Source: Arcanobacterium sp. S3PF19 (GTDB lineage: Bacteria > Actinomycetota > Actinomycetes > Actinomycetales > Actinomycetaceae). Taken from it: a DNA stretch of 64,000 bases. Position 1 is the first letter of the stretch, and each line of letters begins with the position of its first letter. The notes under the pieces were generated by a model. It was not told the DNA's origin and did no database searches. It was given only the letters and a program-made list of their open reading frames with translations. The stretch lies in assembly GCF_000758825.1 (NCBI RefSeq), contig NZ_JRMX01000013.1, positions 298,017 to 362,016 of the forward strand, written 5' to 3'. Positions 16,214 to 27,068 of the stretch are shown piece by piece. Made by a program: the position numbers and the translations under genes.

Positions 16214-17497
16214 TTGAGTCCGCTGGTGCTGAATATCTTGTGCGTAATTATTTTTACGCTGGTCGGGTCGTTTTTTGCCGCCTCGGAGATGGCGCTTGTT
16301 TCCCTGCGCGATACGCAGATTGAATCCATGGCGGAAAAATCCCGTTCGGGGCAGAAAATTCGTCTTCTTACCTCGGATTCCAACAGATTTTTATCGGCCG
16401 TGCAGGTGGGTGTGACGCTTGCGGGTTTTTTCTCCGCTTCCTTCGGTGCCGCGCAGATTGCGCCGTTGCTGGTACCCGCGCTGCACGGCGTGTTCGGGCA
16501 CGGAGCGGGTGCGGCTTCTTTTATTCTTACCACGGTTGCGATTTCCTATCTGTCGGTTGTGTTCGGGGAACTGGTGCCGAAACGTCTGGCAATGCAGAGT
16601 GCGGAAAGTTTTGCCTCCGCAGTTGTCTATCCGCTCAGCGCGATTACTGCTCTGCTGCGCCCGGTTATTTGGTTCTTGGGCGCGTCCACGAATGCCGTGC
16701 TGCGGATTTTGGGACGCGATCCGCATGCCAGACGGGAAGAAATGGATACCGAGGAACTGCGCAGCTATGTTGCCGGTTATGAGGCAATTCCGGAAACGGA
16801 ACGAAAGATGGTGGTCGAACTGCTCTCTGTCGGTTCGCGTTCGGTGGAAGAGGTAATGACGCCGCGTACCGAAGTGGAATTCCTGGATGCCGGAGACCTG
16901 ATTTCCGATGTGCAGTCGCAGGTAAATACCATGCAGCATTCGCGCTACCCGGTGCGCGACAACTCAAACGACGACGACATTATCGGATTTATTCATATCC
17001 GCGACTTAATTATGCCCGACCCGAAACTGCGTTCCGTGCGCGAGCTGGTGCGTCCCGTTTTGTTTTTTCCCGAGGGAAAGCCCGTGCTTGCCGCGCTGAG
17101 CGAAATGCGGGCCAAAAATGCCCATATCGCGGTGGTTGTGGACGAATACGGGGGAACGGACGGCCTGATCACGATTGAAGACGTGGTGGAAGAATTTGTG
17201 GGGGAAATCCGCGACGAGTACGACCGCGAGCTTCCCGTGAAAGTGGAAATCACCACCGGGGGAGAAGTCTCCGGTCTGCTCGGCCGTGCAGAAGTACACA
17301 AGTATCTCGGAATCGATCTGCCCGACGGCCCTTTTGACACGCTGGCGGGGTTTATTATCAACGAATTGGGCAGAATGCCCAAAGTGGGAGACACGGTGGA
17401 AACCGAAGACGTGCGTTTCACCGTAAAGCTGATGGACGGACGCCGGATCGACCGCGTGTTTGTGAAGGTTGCAGGAACCGGACGCCAGCCGCTGTAA
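16214..17497 (+). CDS. CNNM/HlyC-CorC family membrane protein with CBS domains
   Basis: 427 residues from the TTG at 16214. A DUF21 membrane domain comes first (about residues 1-180, with FAASEMALVSLRD and the GELVPKRLAMQ block), then a CBS pair (VEEVMTPRTEV to about VVDEYGGTDGLITIEDVVEE), then a CorC_HlyC domain. The family acts in Mg2+ or divalent cation transport and its control; old names call it hemolysin. The TTG has AAAAAGGA ten bases upstream. A GTG at 16175 is in the same frame but would overlap the previous gene by 19 bases with no ribosome site. It converges with the phosphofructokinase gene, 16 bases away. Confidence 0.85.
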   Translation: MSPLVLNILCVIIFTLVGSFFAASEMALVSLRDTQIESMAEKSRSGQKIRLLTSDSNRFLSAVQVGVTLAGFFSASFGAAQIAPLLVPALHGVFGHGAGAASFILTTVAISYLSVVFGELVPKRLAMQSAESFASAVVYPLSAITALLRPVIWFLGASTNAVLRILGRDPHARREEMDTEELRSYVAGYEAIPETERKMVVELLSVGSRSVEEVMTPRTEVEFLDAGDLISDVQSQVNTMQHSRYPVRDNSNDDDIIGFIHIRDLIMPDPKLRSVRELVRPVLFFPEGKPVLAALSEMRAKNAHIAVVVDEYGGTDGLITIEDVVEEFVGEIRDEYDRELPVKVEITTGGEVSGLLGRAEVHKYLGIDLPDGPFDTLAGFIINELGRMPKVGDTVETEDVRFTVKLMDGRRIDRVFVKVAGTGRQPL

Positions 17498-17513
17498 CCC
17501 CGGCGGTTATTTG

Positions 17514-19880
17514 TTATTCACCGTCGTTGATCACAATCGGCAGAACTCCCACCTGTTTGGCAAATCCCGGATCGGAGAGCACATACAGCACATCGGTTAG
17601 GCCCATCCACCACGGATCGTAGGGGAGCCGGTTGTCCATGTCGATTAATTCCGTCATGTGCGCGAGCGGGAAAGAATCGATCTTTCCCCCGTGCTGGCCG
17701 ACGTGCACAGCGGTGTTTTCCCCGCTGCGCAGGGCTTCGCGCAGACAGTCGACGGCCTTGGAAACCATGCGTACGGCCAGTGTGCGGTCAAACGGAGTGG
17801 GGTTGCCGCCCTGCTGCATATGCCCGAGGATTGAGGCGCGTACATCAAACAGCCCTCCGCTTTCCTCTTCAAAGATCCTGCGCAGGAAATCCGTGGTGTA
17901 GTACTGTGAGGCATCTTCGTTGCGGACCACCAGATAGAGATTGCGTCCCTTTTCGAATGCCTTCACCATCCGCTGCGTGTCGGCTGTCAGCTGTGCCAGC
18001 GTAATCCCTTTTTCGTACAGATATACCTGCTCCGCGCCTGCCGACAGTGCGCTCATCAGGGCCAGATAACCGTTTTTCCGTCCCATGGTTTCGGTCACGA
18101 AGCAGCGCTGCGAAGCCGAGGCACTCTGCCGGATTTTGTCCAGCACGGCAGTGTTGTTGTTGAGCGCGGTATCCGCGCCGATGGAAATCTCCGATCCCGG
18201 GAGATTGTTGTCGATCGATGCGGGAACAAGAATCATCGGAATTTTAAACGCGGGATAGCGGTCGCGCTCGCAGTAGAGTCCGTAGGCGGCCTTGTACGCC
18301 TGGAATCCGCCGATGAGCAGCAGTGCGTCCAGGTGCGCCTCCTCCATTGCCCGCGAGAGCGCATAGTAGCCGTCGACGGTGGGAATGGTGCGTCTTGTGC
18401 CCAGGCCGGCACCGCCGTCTTCCGCCCATCCTTCAACGTCTCCCCAGTGCAGTTCGCGGATTTTTCCCGCCATCAGACCGGGGAATCCGCCTTCGATGCC
18501 AAGCATCGTAAATCCGCTGTCCAATCCGAGCTTTACGGCGGCCCGTGCGGCGGGGTTCATTCCGGGGGCCAGCCCGCCGGCGTGTATAATTCCGACGCGC
18601 GGGGATTTTTCAAAAACGGAATTTTCTTTCGGCAAAGGAGCCGAAAGCGTCTCGAAGATGTCGATCATCTCCCGGTATCCCCGTCCGCGGGAAGCGGTGG
18701 CGGCATCCCAGTCGCCCGTATTCAGATATTCCTTTACCCTGCGTGTGCTCTTAATCGTTTCCATCATCGGCAGACGCACGATTCGGTTCCGTCTGGTTCC
18801 CACGATTATCGGTTCGGCTTTCTGGGAGGCGTGGATTACCTCGTGGGCCGCCGTGTAACCCAGGAGAGTGGTCATCCAGCGGTCGTAGGCCGAAGGCGTG
18901 CCGCCGCGCTGCACATGCCCCAAAGCCGTCAGACGTACGTCTTCGGCGAGCTTGTCGGACAGAACCTGCTGTACGTACTGTGCCGTAATCTTTTTCCCGT
19001 GGCGGTCGATTGCCCCCTCGGCCACGATTACGAGAGAATCGCGCCGTCCGTGTGCCCTGCCCAGACGCAGCTTTTCGCACAGGGTGTCTTCCCATCCGTC
19101 TTCGGGGGGCATTTCGGGGATAAACACATAATCGCAGCCGCCGGCAATCGCGCTCATCAAAGCCAGATAGCCGCAGCGTCTGCCCATCACCTCAATCACA
19201 AAGGTGCGCTGGTGGGAGGCCGCGGTGGACGCGATGGCGTCGATGGCTTCGATTATTCTGTGCAGTGCCGAATCGGCGCCGACCGTCATATCCGTGCCGA
19301 CGAGATCGTTGTCGATGGATCCCACCACGCCGGAAATACGGAGTTTGCGGTGCTGTTTTGCGCGCGCGGGGGAGACTTCCCCTTCGTCTTCAAGTTCGGA
19401 AAGCAGTTCGGGCCACAGTTCGCGCAGTTCGTCGGCCCCGGAGAGCGTTCCGTCCCCGCCGACGATCACAAGGCGGTCTATACCTGCCGAAACCAAATTT
19501 TTCACGGCTTTTTTGATGCCCGCACGTTCCCTGAATTCACTGCACCGTGCGGTGCCGATTGCCGTTCCGCCCAGGTTCAGTATCCCGGAGACGTCGCCCC
19601 AATCCATCTTTTTGATCAGGGCGCCTCCTTCCACCGCGCCTTTCCATCCCTCGCAGATTGCGTAAGCCTGCGCCCCTTCATGCAGTGCCGTGCGTACGGC
19701 GGCGCGGACTACCGCGTTCATCCCCTGCGCGTCTCCGCCGGAAGTTATAACGCCGATCTTTATTTCGGCGTCCCGGGGTTCTTCTGATTCTTCCGGGGCG
19801 TCTTTACATACCTGCGCCGCATTGCGGGAATCGATAGTCGTCACAGTCTTTCCTAACCTGGTAACGGTGATTTGATACAC
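17514..19880 (-). CDS. pfkA: Tandem, eukaryote-type 6-phosphofructokinase
   Basis: 788 residues, about twice the length of ordinary bacterial PfkA. It phosphorylates fructose 6-phosphate with ATP in glycolysis. The N-terminal half keeps all catalytic motifs: ITSGGDAQGMNA (45-56), GGDGT (141-145), SIDND (188-192), MGRRCGY (232-238) and GHVQRGG (321-327). The C-terminal half repeats the fold with altered residues: HAGGLAPGMN (433-442), GGFQA in place of GGDGT, SIDNN (555-559), ETMGRKNGY (597-605) and GHMQQGG. A catalytic half plus a regulatory half is the plan of animal and fungal PFK, and the wording of the N-terminal motifs (GSIDND, GTDMT, SHQRTF) is eukaryote-like too. The start is GTG with AGGGA eleven bases upstream; a TAGAAT box lies near 19899-19904. 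It is divergent from pgi, the preceding enzyme of glycolysis. Confidence 0.9.
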   Translation of the reverse strand: MYQITVTRLGKTVTTIDSRNAAQVCKDAPEESEEPRDAEIKIGVITSGGDAQGMNAVVRAAVRTALHEGAQAYAICEGWKGAVEGGALIKKMDWGDVSGILNLGGTAIGTARCSEFRERAGIKKAVKNLVSAGIDRLVIVGGDGTLSGADELRELWPELLSELEDEGEVSPARAKQHRKLRISGVVGSIDNDLVGTDMTVGADSALHRIIEAIDAIASTAASHQRTFVIEVMGRRCGYLALMSAIAGGCDYVFIPEMPPEDGWEDTLCEKLRLGRAHGRRDSLVIVAEGAIDRHGKKITAQYVQQVLSDKLAEDVRLTALGHVQRGGTPSAYDRWMTTLLGYTAAHEVIHASQKAEPIIVGTRRNRIVRLPMMETIKSTRRVKEYLNTGDWDAATASRGRGYREMIDIFETLSAPLPKENSVFEKSPRVGIIHAGGLAPGMNPAARAAVKLGLDSGFTMLGIEGGFPGLMAGKIRELHWGDVEGWAEDGGAGLGTRRTIPTVDGYYALSRAMEEAHLDALLLIGGFQAYKAAYGLYCERDRYPAFKIPMILVPASIDNNLPGSEISIGADTALNNNTAVLDKIRQSASASQRCFVTETMGRKNGYLALMSALSAGAEQVYLYEKGITLAQLTADTQRMVKAFEKGRNLYLVVRNEDASQYYTTDFLRRIFEEESGGLFDVRASILGHMQQGGNPTPFDRTLAVRMVSKAVDCLREALRSGENTAVHVGQHGGKIDSFPLAHMTELIDMDNRLPYDPWWMGLTDVLYVLSDPGFAKQVGVLPIVINDGE

Positions 19881-20008
19881 ATCGGTGCATCCCTATTGAT
19901 TCTACGATATTTTTTCCCGAAAGTATTCATTTTCCGTTTTCTTTTGTTTTTCGGGGATTTTTCTTCGGAAAAGTTCTCTGCGTCCGCGTAAAACGGGGGA
20001 AAATTGGG

Positions 20009-20014
20009 TACAAT
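20009..20014 (+). promoter_or_regulatory. -10 box of pgi
   Basis: TACAAT at 20009-20014, preceded by TGGG. No good -35 match lies 16-18 bases upstream. The leader would be about 30 bases, with GGAGAG in front of the ATG. Confidence 0.4.
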
Positions 20015-20049
20015 GAATACCGTATTGTTCACAGATTGCAGGAGAGAAA

Positions 20050-21711
20050 ATGATGCAGCCGGTTGATCCGACCAAAACCCGTGCCTGGTCGAAGATTTCA
20101 CAGATCAGTGATTCCCTGGATGTGGATTTCCGCAGATGGTTCGCCGAAGACGCCCGGCGTGCGGAAAAGTATTCCTACACGGCCGGAGATTTGTATGCCG
20201 ACCTTTCCAAAACCTATCTCACGGATTCGCTGAAAGACGAATTGGTGCGCCTTGCGGAGGAAGTCGGGGTGTTTTCCCGCCGCGACGCGATGTTTAACGG
20301 TGAGCGGATCAACGTGACGGAAAACCGCTCCGTGCTGCACACGGCTTTGCGCCGCCCGAGCACGGATGAACTGGTTGTGGACGGTGAAGACGTAGTTGCG
20401 CAGGTACACCGGGTACTGAAAAAAATGTATGCTTTCGCCGACCGCGTGCGCAGCGGACAGTGGACGGGAGTTACCGGCAGGCCGCTGACCACGATCGTGA
20501 ATATCGGGATCGGCGGCTCCGATCTGGGGCCGGTGATGGCTTATGAGGCGCTGCGTCCGTATGTGCAAAAGGGTTTGGAATGCCGTTTTATTTCCAATAT
20601 CGACCCGACGGATATCGGGGAAACACTGAAAGACGTGGATCCGCAGACCGTGCTGTTTATTGTGGCCTCCAAGACGTTTACGACTTTGGAAACGCTGACC
20701 AATGCGCGCGCCGCGCGCAGGTGGCTGTGCGATTCCCTCCGGGCGCAGGGGATTTCCGCAGAGGGTGCGGTGGCAAAACATTTCATCGCCGTTTCCACTG
20801 CCCTGGAGAAAGTTGCGGAGTTTGGAATTGACCCGCAAAACGCCTTCGGTTTCTGGTCCTGGGTGGGAGGCAGGTATTCCGTGGATTCGGCGGTGGGGAT
20901 GTCGCTTGCGATCGCCGTCGGTCCGCGCGGTTTCTCCGATTTCCTGGCCGGGTTCCATGCGATGGATACCCATTTCAGAACCGCGCCGGCACACCGGAAT
21001 CTGCCGCTGCTGATGGGAATGCTGAATGTGTTTTACCGCAATTTCCGCGGTGCCGCCACGCACGCGGTTTTGCCTTATTCGCAGTATCTGCACCGGTTCC
21101 CCGCGTATCTGCAGCAGCTGACGATGGAATCGAACGGAAAGCGTGTGCGCTGGGACGGCAGCGACGTAACCGTCGATACCGGAGAAGTGTTTTGGGGAGA
21201 GCCGGGCACAAACGGGCAGCACGCGTTTTATCAGCTGATTCATCAGGGGACGCAGCTCATTCCCGCAGACTTTATCGCTTTTGCCACGCCCGCATTCCCG
21301 CTGAAGGACGGCGGGCGCGACCAGCACGAGCTGTTCCTGGGGAATTTTTTCGGGCAGACGAAGGCTCTCGCATTCGGAAAGACGGCAGAGGAAGTACGTG
21401 CCGAAGGGACACCGGAAGAGCTGGTCAGCGCACGGGTGTTTCCGGGCAACAGGCCGACTGTTTCGATTATGGCCCCGGCCCTGACGCCGTCCGTTCTCGG
21501 GCAGCTGATTGCGCTGTATGAGCATATTACTTTTGTGCAGGGCGCGGTATGGGGTATTGATTCCTATGACCAGTGGGGTGTGGAACTGGGCAAACAGATG
21601 GCAAACCGGCTCACGGCGGCCGTGGCGGGAGACGCGGGGGAGATTGCCAAACAGGACTGCTCCACGCGCGGCCTGATTGAATATTACCGACGCTTCCGGC
21701 AGGATCTGTAG
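20050..21711 (+). CDS. pgi: Glucose-6-phosphate isomerase
   Basis: 553 residues, the standard length. It interconverts glucose 6-phosphate and fructose 6-phosphate in the cytoplasm. The blocks [26 protein letters not shown] and [16 protein letters not shown], and the C-terminal [17 protein letters not shown] signature, are clear. GGAGAG lies five bases ahead of the ATG at 20050; a second ATG follows at once. Divergent from the phosphofructokinase gene. Confidence 0.96.
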   Translation: MMQPVDPTKTRAWSKISQISDSLDVDFRRWFAEDARRAEKYSYTAGDLYADLSKTYLTDSLKDELVRLAEEVGVFSRRDAMFNGERINVTENRSVLHTALRRPSTDELVVDGEDVVAQVHRVLKKMYAFADRVRSGQWTGVTGRPLTTIVNIGIGGSDLGPVMAYEALRPYVQKGLECRFISNIDPTDIGETLKDVDPQTVLFIVASKTFTTLETLTNARAARRWLCDSLRAQGISAEGAVAKHFIAVSTALEKVAEFGIDPQNAFGFWSWVGGRYSVDSAVGMSLAIAVGPRGFSDFLAGFHAMDTHFRTAPAHRNLPLLMGMLNVFYRNFRGAATHAVLPYSQYLHRFPAYLQQLTMESNGKRVRWDGSDVTVDTGEVFWGEPGTNGQHAFYQLIHQGTQLIPADFIAFATPAFPLKDGGRDQHELFLGNFFGQTKALAFGKTAEEVRAEGTPEELVSARVFPGNRPTVSIMAPALTPSVLGQLIALYEHITFVQGAVWGIDSYDQWGVELGKQMANRLTAAVAGDAGEIAKQDCSTRGLIEYYRRFRQDL

Positions 21712-21828
21712 GTTTCGGAATTTGTCCCGGCCGTTTTGCGCCTTAGGTCACGCAATGCGGCAAGGGAAGACAGGTACAGTAAAAACGAAGCGCGGTGTGC
21801 GCCAGTGCATGCCGCAAAAACAACTTAG

Positions 21829-22839
<1,011 letters not shown>

Positions 22840-22856
22840 ACACCTGCCTGTGTTTC

Positions 22857-22896
22857 AAAATAGGGCGGCTGTCTGCGCAGACAGCCGCCCTATTTT
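22857..22896. terminator. Bidirectional terminator between mdh and purU
   Basis: A perfect 20-base-pair palindrome centred between 22876 and 22877, with A-rich and T-rich ends (AAAATA on the left, TATTTT on the right) that serve as U-tracts on either strand. Confidence 0.92.
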
Positions 22897-22989
22897 ATTT
22901 CCCGTGCCGCCGTTTCGGGAGGGGAAATAAACCGGAAAGCCGCCCCGGTAAACGGCGGCACAGAGGAAACAGAGCGTTTTTGCAGCGTT

Positions 22990-23835
22990 TCAGGAGAAAA
23001 CAACCGTGCGTGACCCGTTGGGAATAATGCGGTGTTCGGCGTGCCAGCGCACGGCCCGGGAGAGTACCGTCCGTTCCACTTCGGCACCTTTGGCGGCCAG
23101 GGTATGCGGGGTGTCCGCATGCGTTACGCGGACAACGTCCTGTTCGATAATCGGTCCCTCGTCCAGGTCTGGGGTTACGTAATGGGCGGTTGCCCCGATA
23201 AGTTTTACCCCGCGTTCATATGCCTGTGTATAGGGGCGTGCCCCCTTAAACGAGGGCAGAAAAGAATGATGGATATTGATGATGTTTCCGGCCATTTTTT
23301 CGCACAGCTGCGGCGAGAGAATCTGCATATAGCGCGCAAGCACTATCAGTTCCGCTTTTCTTTCGGACACGGTTTGCAGCAGCTGTTCCTCGGCCCGGGC
23401 CTTTGTTTCGGCAGTAACCGGGATATGAATAAAGTCGGCGCCGTAAAATTCGGCAAGTTCTCTGAGCGTGCCGTGATTTCCCACGACGGCGGCAATTTCA
23501 AGGGGAAGACGGTTTTCGCGTGTTTTTGCCAGCAGATCCGAAACGCAGTGGGCCTCTTTCGAAACCATGATAACCGTGCGCATCGGCCGTGCCGGGACTC
23601 CGATGCGCAGCGTCATCCGGTAATTGCGCGCCAGCTGCGTCAAAGCGTTTTCAATCGTGCCCCGTCCGCCGGGAACATCGGCTTCGATGCGGATAAAGAA
23701 ACGTTTTTCGGCGGTGTCGTTGTACTGCCGCGATTCCAGGATGTTTCCGCCGACCGATGCGAGAAGTCCGGTGACGGCATATACAATTCCCGGCCGATCC
23801 GGGCAGGACATGGTTAAAATGAGTTTTTCATTCAT
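22990..23835 (-). CDS. purU: Formyltetrahydrofolate deformylase
   Basis: 281 residues. It hydrolyses 10-formyl-THF to THF and formate, balancing the one-carbon pool. An N-terminal ACT domain (about 1-80, with CPDRPGIVYAVTGLLA) is joined to a formyltransferase-like catalytic domain that has VGNHGTLRELAEFYG, INIHHSFLPSFKGARPY and DLDEGPIIEQDV. The ATG at 23835 directly follows a -10 box, so the mRNA is probably leaderless. It is divergent from glyA and folD, which use the same cofactor pool, separated by only 81 bases. Confidence 0.93.
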   Translation of the reverse strand: MNEKLILTMSCPDRPGIVYAVTGLLASVGGNILESRQYNDTAEKRFFIRIEADVPGGRGTIENALTQLARNYRMTLRIGVPARPMRTVIMVSKEAHCVSDLLAKTRENRLPLEIAAVVGNHGTLRELAEFYGADFIHIPVTAETKARAEEQLLQTVSERKAELIVLARYMQILSPQLCEKMAGNIINIHHSFLPSFKGARPYTQAYERGVKLIGATAHYVTPDLDEGPIIEQDVVRVTHADTPHTLAAKGAEVERTVLSRAVRWHAEHRIIPNGSRTVVFS

Positions 23836-23847
23836 GGGAACAGTATA
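23833..23847 (-). promoter_or_regulatory. Leaderless-type promoter of purU
   Basis: On the minus strand TATACT (23842-23847) is followed by six bases and then the ATG at 23835. No Shine-Dalgarno sequence is present. Confidence 0.6.
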
Positions 23848-23916
23848 GGAGAAATGGTTGCCGGGCAGTCATTTGCGGTAGAATATGACCGGATGTGTAG
23901 ATGAAAGAGGAGATCA

Positions 23917-25203
23917 ATGGCGGATTTACTGAATCAGGCACTTGCTGACTTTGATCCTGAGGTGGCTGCGGTGCTGGATGCGGAATTGGAGCGGCAGCGC
24001 AACACTCTGGAGATGATTGCTTCGGAAAATTTTGTGCCGCGGGCCGTGCTGCAGGCGCAGGGATCGGTGCTGACGAACAAATATGCCGAGGGATACCCGG
24101 GGCGGCGCTATTACGGCGGATGCGAACATGTTGATGTGGTGGAAAATCTCGCCTGCGAACGGGCAAAGAAAGTTTTCGGCGCGGAATACGTAAATGTGCA
24201 GCCGCACTCGGGTGCGCAGGCAAATGCCGCTGTTTATCACGCGCTGATGAGTCCGGGCGACACTGTGCTCGGACTGGAACTGGCGCACGGCGGACATCTT
24301 ACGCACGGGATGAAAATAAACTTTTCGGGCAGGGTTTACCATGCCGTTTCTTACGGCGTCTCACCGGAAAACTATCTGATAGATATGGACGAGGTGCGCA
24401 AAAAGGCACTGGAAACAAAACCGCGGATGATTATTGCGGGCTGGTCGGCATATCCGCGGCGGATAGATTTTGCGGCTTTCCGCGCGATTGCCGATGAGGT
24501 GGGCGCATACCTGTGGGTGGATATGGCCCATTTCGCGGGACTCGTGGCGGCCGGTCTGCATCCGAGCCCGATTCCCTATGCCGATGTGGTCACAACCACG
24601 ATTCACAAAACCGTCGGCGGCCCGCGTTCGGGGATGATTCTTGCCCGTCATGAGCAGCCCCTGGGCAGGAAGCTGAATTCGGCTGTTTTCCCGGGCCAGC
24701 AGGGCGGTCCGCTGATGCACGTGATTGCGGCAAAAGCAGTGGCGATGAAAGCCGCAATGACACCGGAATTTAAAGACCGGCAGGTGCGTACGCTGCAGGG
24801 AGCGGCAATTATTGCCGACCGGCTGCAGCAGCAGGATGTGGCGCGCACCGGTCTCACGGTTGTCTCCGGCGGCACGGATGTGCATTTGGTGCTGGTGGAT
24901 TTGCGCCACAGCCGGCTGGACGGAAAACAGGGCGAGGATCTGCTGCACCGGATCGGAATTACCGTCAACCGCAATGCCGTGCCTTTTGATCCGCGTCCCC
25001 CGGCAGTAACTTCCGGTCTGCGTATCGGCACACCTGCCTTGGCTACGCGCGGTTTCGGTGCCCGGCAGTTTGAGGAAGTCGCCGATATTATCGCGGTGGC
25101 ACTGCGCGACGGAGACTCTGCCGATATTCCCGCCCTGCGCAGGCGTGTGGCAGGCCTTACGCAGGCTTTCCCGCTTTACCCCGGTTTGGATCAGACACAC
25201 TGA
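23917..25203 (+). CDS. glyA: Serine hydroxymethyltransferase
   Basis: 428 residues. A PLP enzyme that converts serine and THF to glycine and 5,10-methylene-[28 protein letters not shown] and the PLP lysine in [15 protein letters not shown] (Lys231) are all present. AGAGGAG precedes the ATG. TAGAAT at 23879-23884 is the likely -10 box. folD follows after 26 bases, so the pair forms a one-carbon operon, divergent from purU. Confidence 0.96.
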   Translation: MADLLNQALADFDPEVAAVLDAELERQRNTLEMIASENFVPRAVLQAQGSVLTNKYAEGYPGRRYYGGCEHVDVVENLACERAKKVFGAEYVNVQPHSGAQANAAVYHALMSPGDTVLGLELAHGGHLTHGMKINFSGRVYHAVSYGVSPENYLIDMDEVRKKALETKPRMIIAGWSAYPRRIDFAAFRAIADEVGAYLWVDMAHFAGLVAAGLHPSPIPYADVVTTTIHKTVGGPRSGMILARHEQPLGRKLNSAVFPGQQGGPLMHVIAAKAVAMKAAMTPEFKDRQVRTLQGAAIIADRLQQQDVARTGLTVVSGGTDVHLVLVDLRHSRLDGKQGEDLLHRIGITVNRNAVPFDPRPPAVTSGLRIGTPALATRGFGARQFEEVADIIAVALRDGDSADIPALRRRVAGLTQAFPLYPGLDQTH

Positions 25204-25229
25204 ATTTCAGGAAAGTACCCCGAAGCATA

Positions 25230-26144
25230 ATGACAGCCCGGAAGTTGGACGGAAAAGCCGTTGCCGCACAGATTAAATCGGAGCTGAAAGAGCGCGTGGC
25301 GGCTTTACGCGCGCGCGGAATTACTCCCGGTTTGGGCACTGTGCTGGTGGGCGCGGATCCCGCGTCCGAGGTTTACGTGCGCGGGAAGCACCGCGACTGC
25401 CGTGAAGTGGGTATTGAGTCTTTGCAGGTGCGTCTGCCGCAGTCTTCCTCTTTGGAACAGATAACCGAAGCGGTTGCGCAGCTGAACCGCAATCCGGCCT
25501 GCACGGGGTTTATCGTGCAGCTTCCGCTGCCGGAGCACATAGACGAAGAAGCGGTTTTGTCTGCCGTCGATCCGGAAAAAGATGCGGACGGGCTGCACCC
25601 CGTGAATCTGGGGCGTCTGGTTTTGGACGTGGATCACAGGCAGGATTTTCCTGTGCCGTGCACGCCGCGCGGAATCGTGGAGCTCGCACTGCGCTGCGGA
25701 CTGGACTGGAACGGAAAGAACGTGTGCGTGGTCGGACGCGGACGTACCGTGGGCCGGCCGCTGACGCTCCTGCTGCAGCGTCACGACATAAACGCAACCG
25801 TTGAATGCTGTCACAGGGGTACGCGCGATTTGGCCGCGCATACCGCACGTGCCGACGTAGTGGTTGCGGCGGCGGGTGTGCCAGGTCTGATCGGCGCGAA
25901 GATGGTTAAACCGGGTGCCGTTGTGTTTGATGTGGGCATTACGCGCAGAGAAAGTACCGCGGGCGGAAAAGCGAAGATTGCGGGGGATGTGGATCCCGGC
26001 GTATGGGAAACCGCCGGATGGCTGACTCCCAATCCGGGCGGTGTGGGCCCCATGACGCGGGCGATGCTTTTGGTAAATTTGGTTGAGGCTGCGCAGCGGC
26101 AGTGTGCCGCCCGGGAAAATCGGGATAATTCCGTTAAGCTGTAA
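25230..26144 (+). CDS. folD: Methylenetetrahydrofolate dehydrogenase/cyclohydrolase
   Basis: 304 residues. It oxidises 5,10-methylene-THF to methenyl-THF and hydrolyses this to 10-formyl-THF. The [14 protein letters not shown] block carries the conserved tyrosine and lysine, QLPLPEHID and [11 protein letters not shown] are family blocks, and [12 protein letters not shown] is the nucleotide loop. The ribosome site is poor, consistent with coupling to glyA. It supplies the product that PurU, encoded nearby, hydrolyses. Confidence 0.95.
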   Translation: MTARKLDGKAVAAQIKSELKERVAALRARGITPGLGTVLVGADPASEVYVRGKHRDCREVGIESLQVRLPQSSSLEQITEAVAQLNRNPACTGFIVQLPLPEHIDEEAVLSAVDPEKDADGLHPVNLGRLVLDVDHRQDFPVPCTPRGIVELALRCGLDWNGKNVCVVGRGRTVGRPLTLLLQRHDINATVECCHRGTRDLAAHTARADVVVAAAGVPGLIGAKMVKPGAVVFDVGITRRESTAGGKAKIAGDVDPGVWETAGWLTPNPGGVGPMTRAMLLVNLVEAAQRQCAARENRDNSVKL

Positions 26145-26187
26145 AATAGTGTTCGGTTAAGAAAATGCCGGCCGGCGGAGGGATTTT

Positions 26188-27006
26188 ATGCTTGTTGCCA
26201 CCTGTAATGTGAACGGGATTCGGGCAGCCGTGCGCAAAGGAATGCGCCGGTGGCTTGACGGCTCCGCGCCCGATGTGCTTTTGCTGCAGGAAGTCAGGGC
26301 GCCGGAGGAATTGGTGCCGGATCTGATCGGCGCGGAATATAAAACCGTGGTGTGCGAATCCGTGCTCAAAGGCCGCGCGGGGGTGGCGGCGGCTGTGCGC
26401 AGGGATTTGGAAATAGGCGATGTACGCTACGCTCTTGCCCCGGATTCGGACGCCGGCGAGCCGGATGTAGATACGGGAAGATGGATCGAAATCGACGTTC
26501 CGGAGTATCGCACCACTTTTGTCAGTGCGTATCTTCATTCGGGCGTTGCCGACCGGCCGGAAAAAATGGCTGCGAAATACGCACATCTGGAACGGGTTTC
26601 GAAAAGGCTGGCGGAGCTGCGCGACAGCCGTCCGCTGCCGCATTTGCTGGTGTGCGGGGATTTCAACATCGTGCACACCGAACAGGATATTAAAAACTGG
26701 AAATCGAACCACAACCGTACCGCGGGGGTGCTTGATTCGGAGATCGCCTATCTGGACAGGTGGATTTCGGATTTCGGCTATGCCGACGTGCAGAGAATTT
26801 TGGCTCCGGACAGCCCGGGTCCATATACCTGGTGGTCAAATCGCGGGCAGGCTTTTGACCGGGATACGGGTTGGAGGATTGACTATCATCTGGCCGATAT
26901 GCAGCTGGCTTTGCGCGCCGCGGATTTCAGGATCGACCGTGCGCAAAGTTATGGGCAGAGGTGGTCGGATCATGCCCCGCTGCTTGTGACCTACCGTGAG
27001 GAATGA
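26188..27006 (+). CDS. xth: Exodeoxyribonuclease III
   Basis: 272 residues of the EEP nuclease fold. It cuts at abasic sites and trims 3' ends in base-excision repair. Catalytic blocks are TCNVNGIRAA, LLLQEVRAPEE (metal-binding glutamate), CGDFNIVHTEQDIKN (Asp and Asn) and RWSDHAPLLV (final Asp-His). GGAGGG precedes the ATG at 26188. It lies 43 bases behind folD and 62 before manC and may be cotranscribed with either. Confidence 0.93.
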   Translation: MLVATCNVNGIRAAVRKGMRRWLDGSAPDVLLLQEVRAPEELVPDLIGAEYKTVVCESVLKGRAGVAAAVRRDLEIGDVRYALAPDSDAGEPDVDTGRWIEIDVPEYRTTFVSAYLHSGVADRPEKMAAKYAHLERVSKRLAELRDSRPLPHLLVCGDFNIVHTEQDIKNWKSNHNRTAGVLDSEIAYLDRWISDFGYADVQRILAPDSPGPYTWWSNRGQAFDRDTGWRIDYHLADMQLALRAADFRIDRAQSYGQRWSDHAPLLVTYREE

Positions 27007-27068
27007 AGGGACTTTTGCTGTTTTGCCGAAAGTGCCGGGGCGAATAAACGGAAGTACGGGAGAAATAA

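Noticed and set aside
18333..19787. Long open frame (484 codons) on the + strand opposite the phosphofructokinase gene
   Set aside because: No ribosome site and no recognisable domain; the opposite strand carries a perfect PFK. It is a shadow of biased codon use.
20098..21525. Long open frame of 475 codons on the minus strand opposite pgi
   Set aside because: Histidine- and arginine-rich translation without a known motif; pgi accounts for the region fully.
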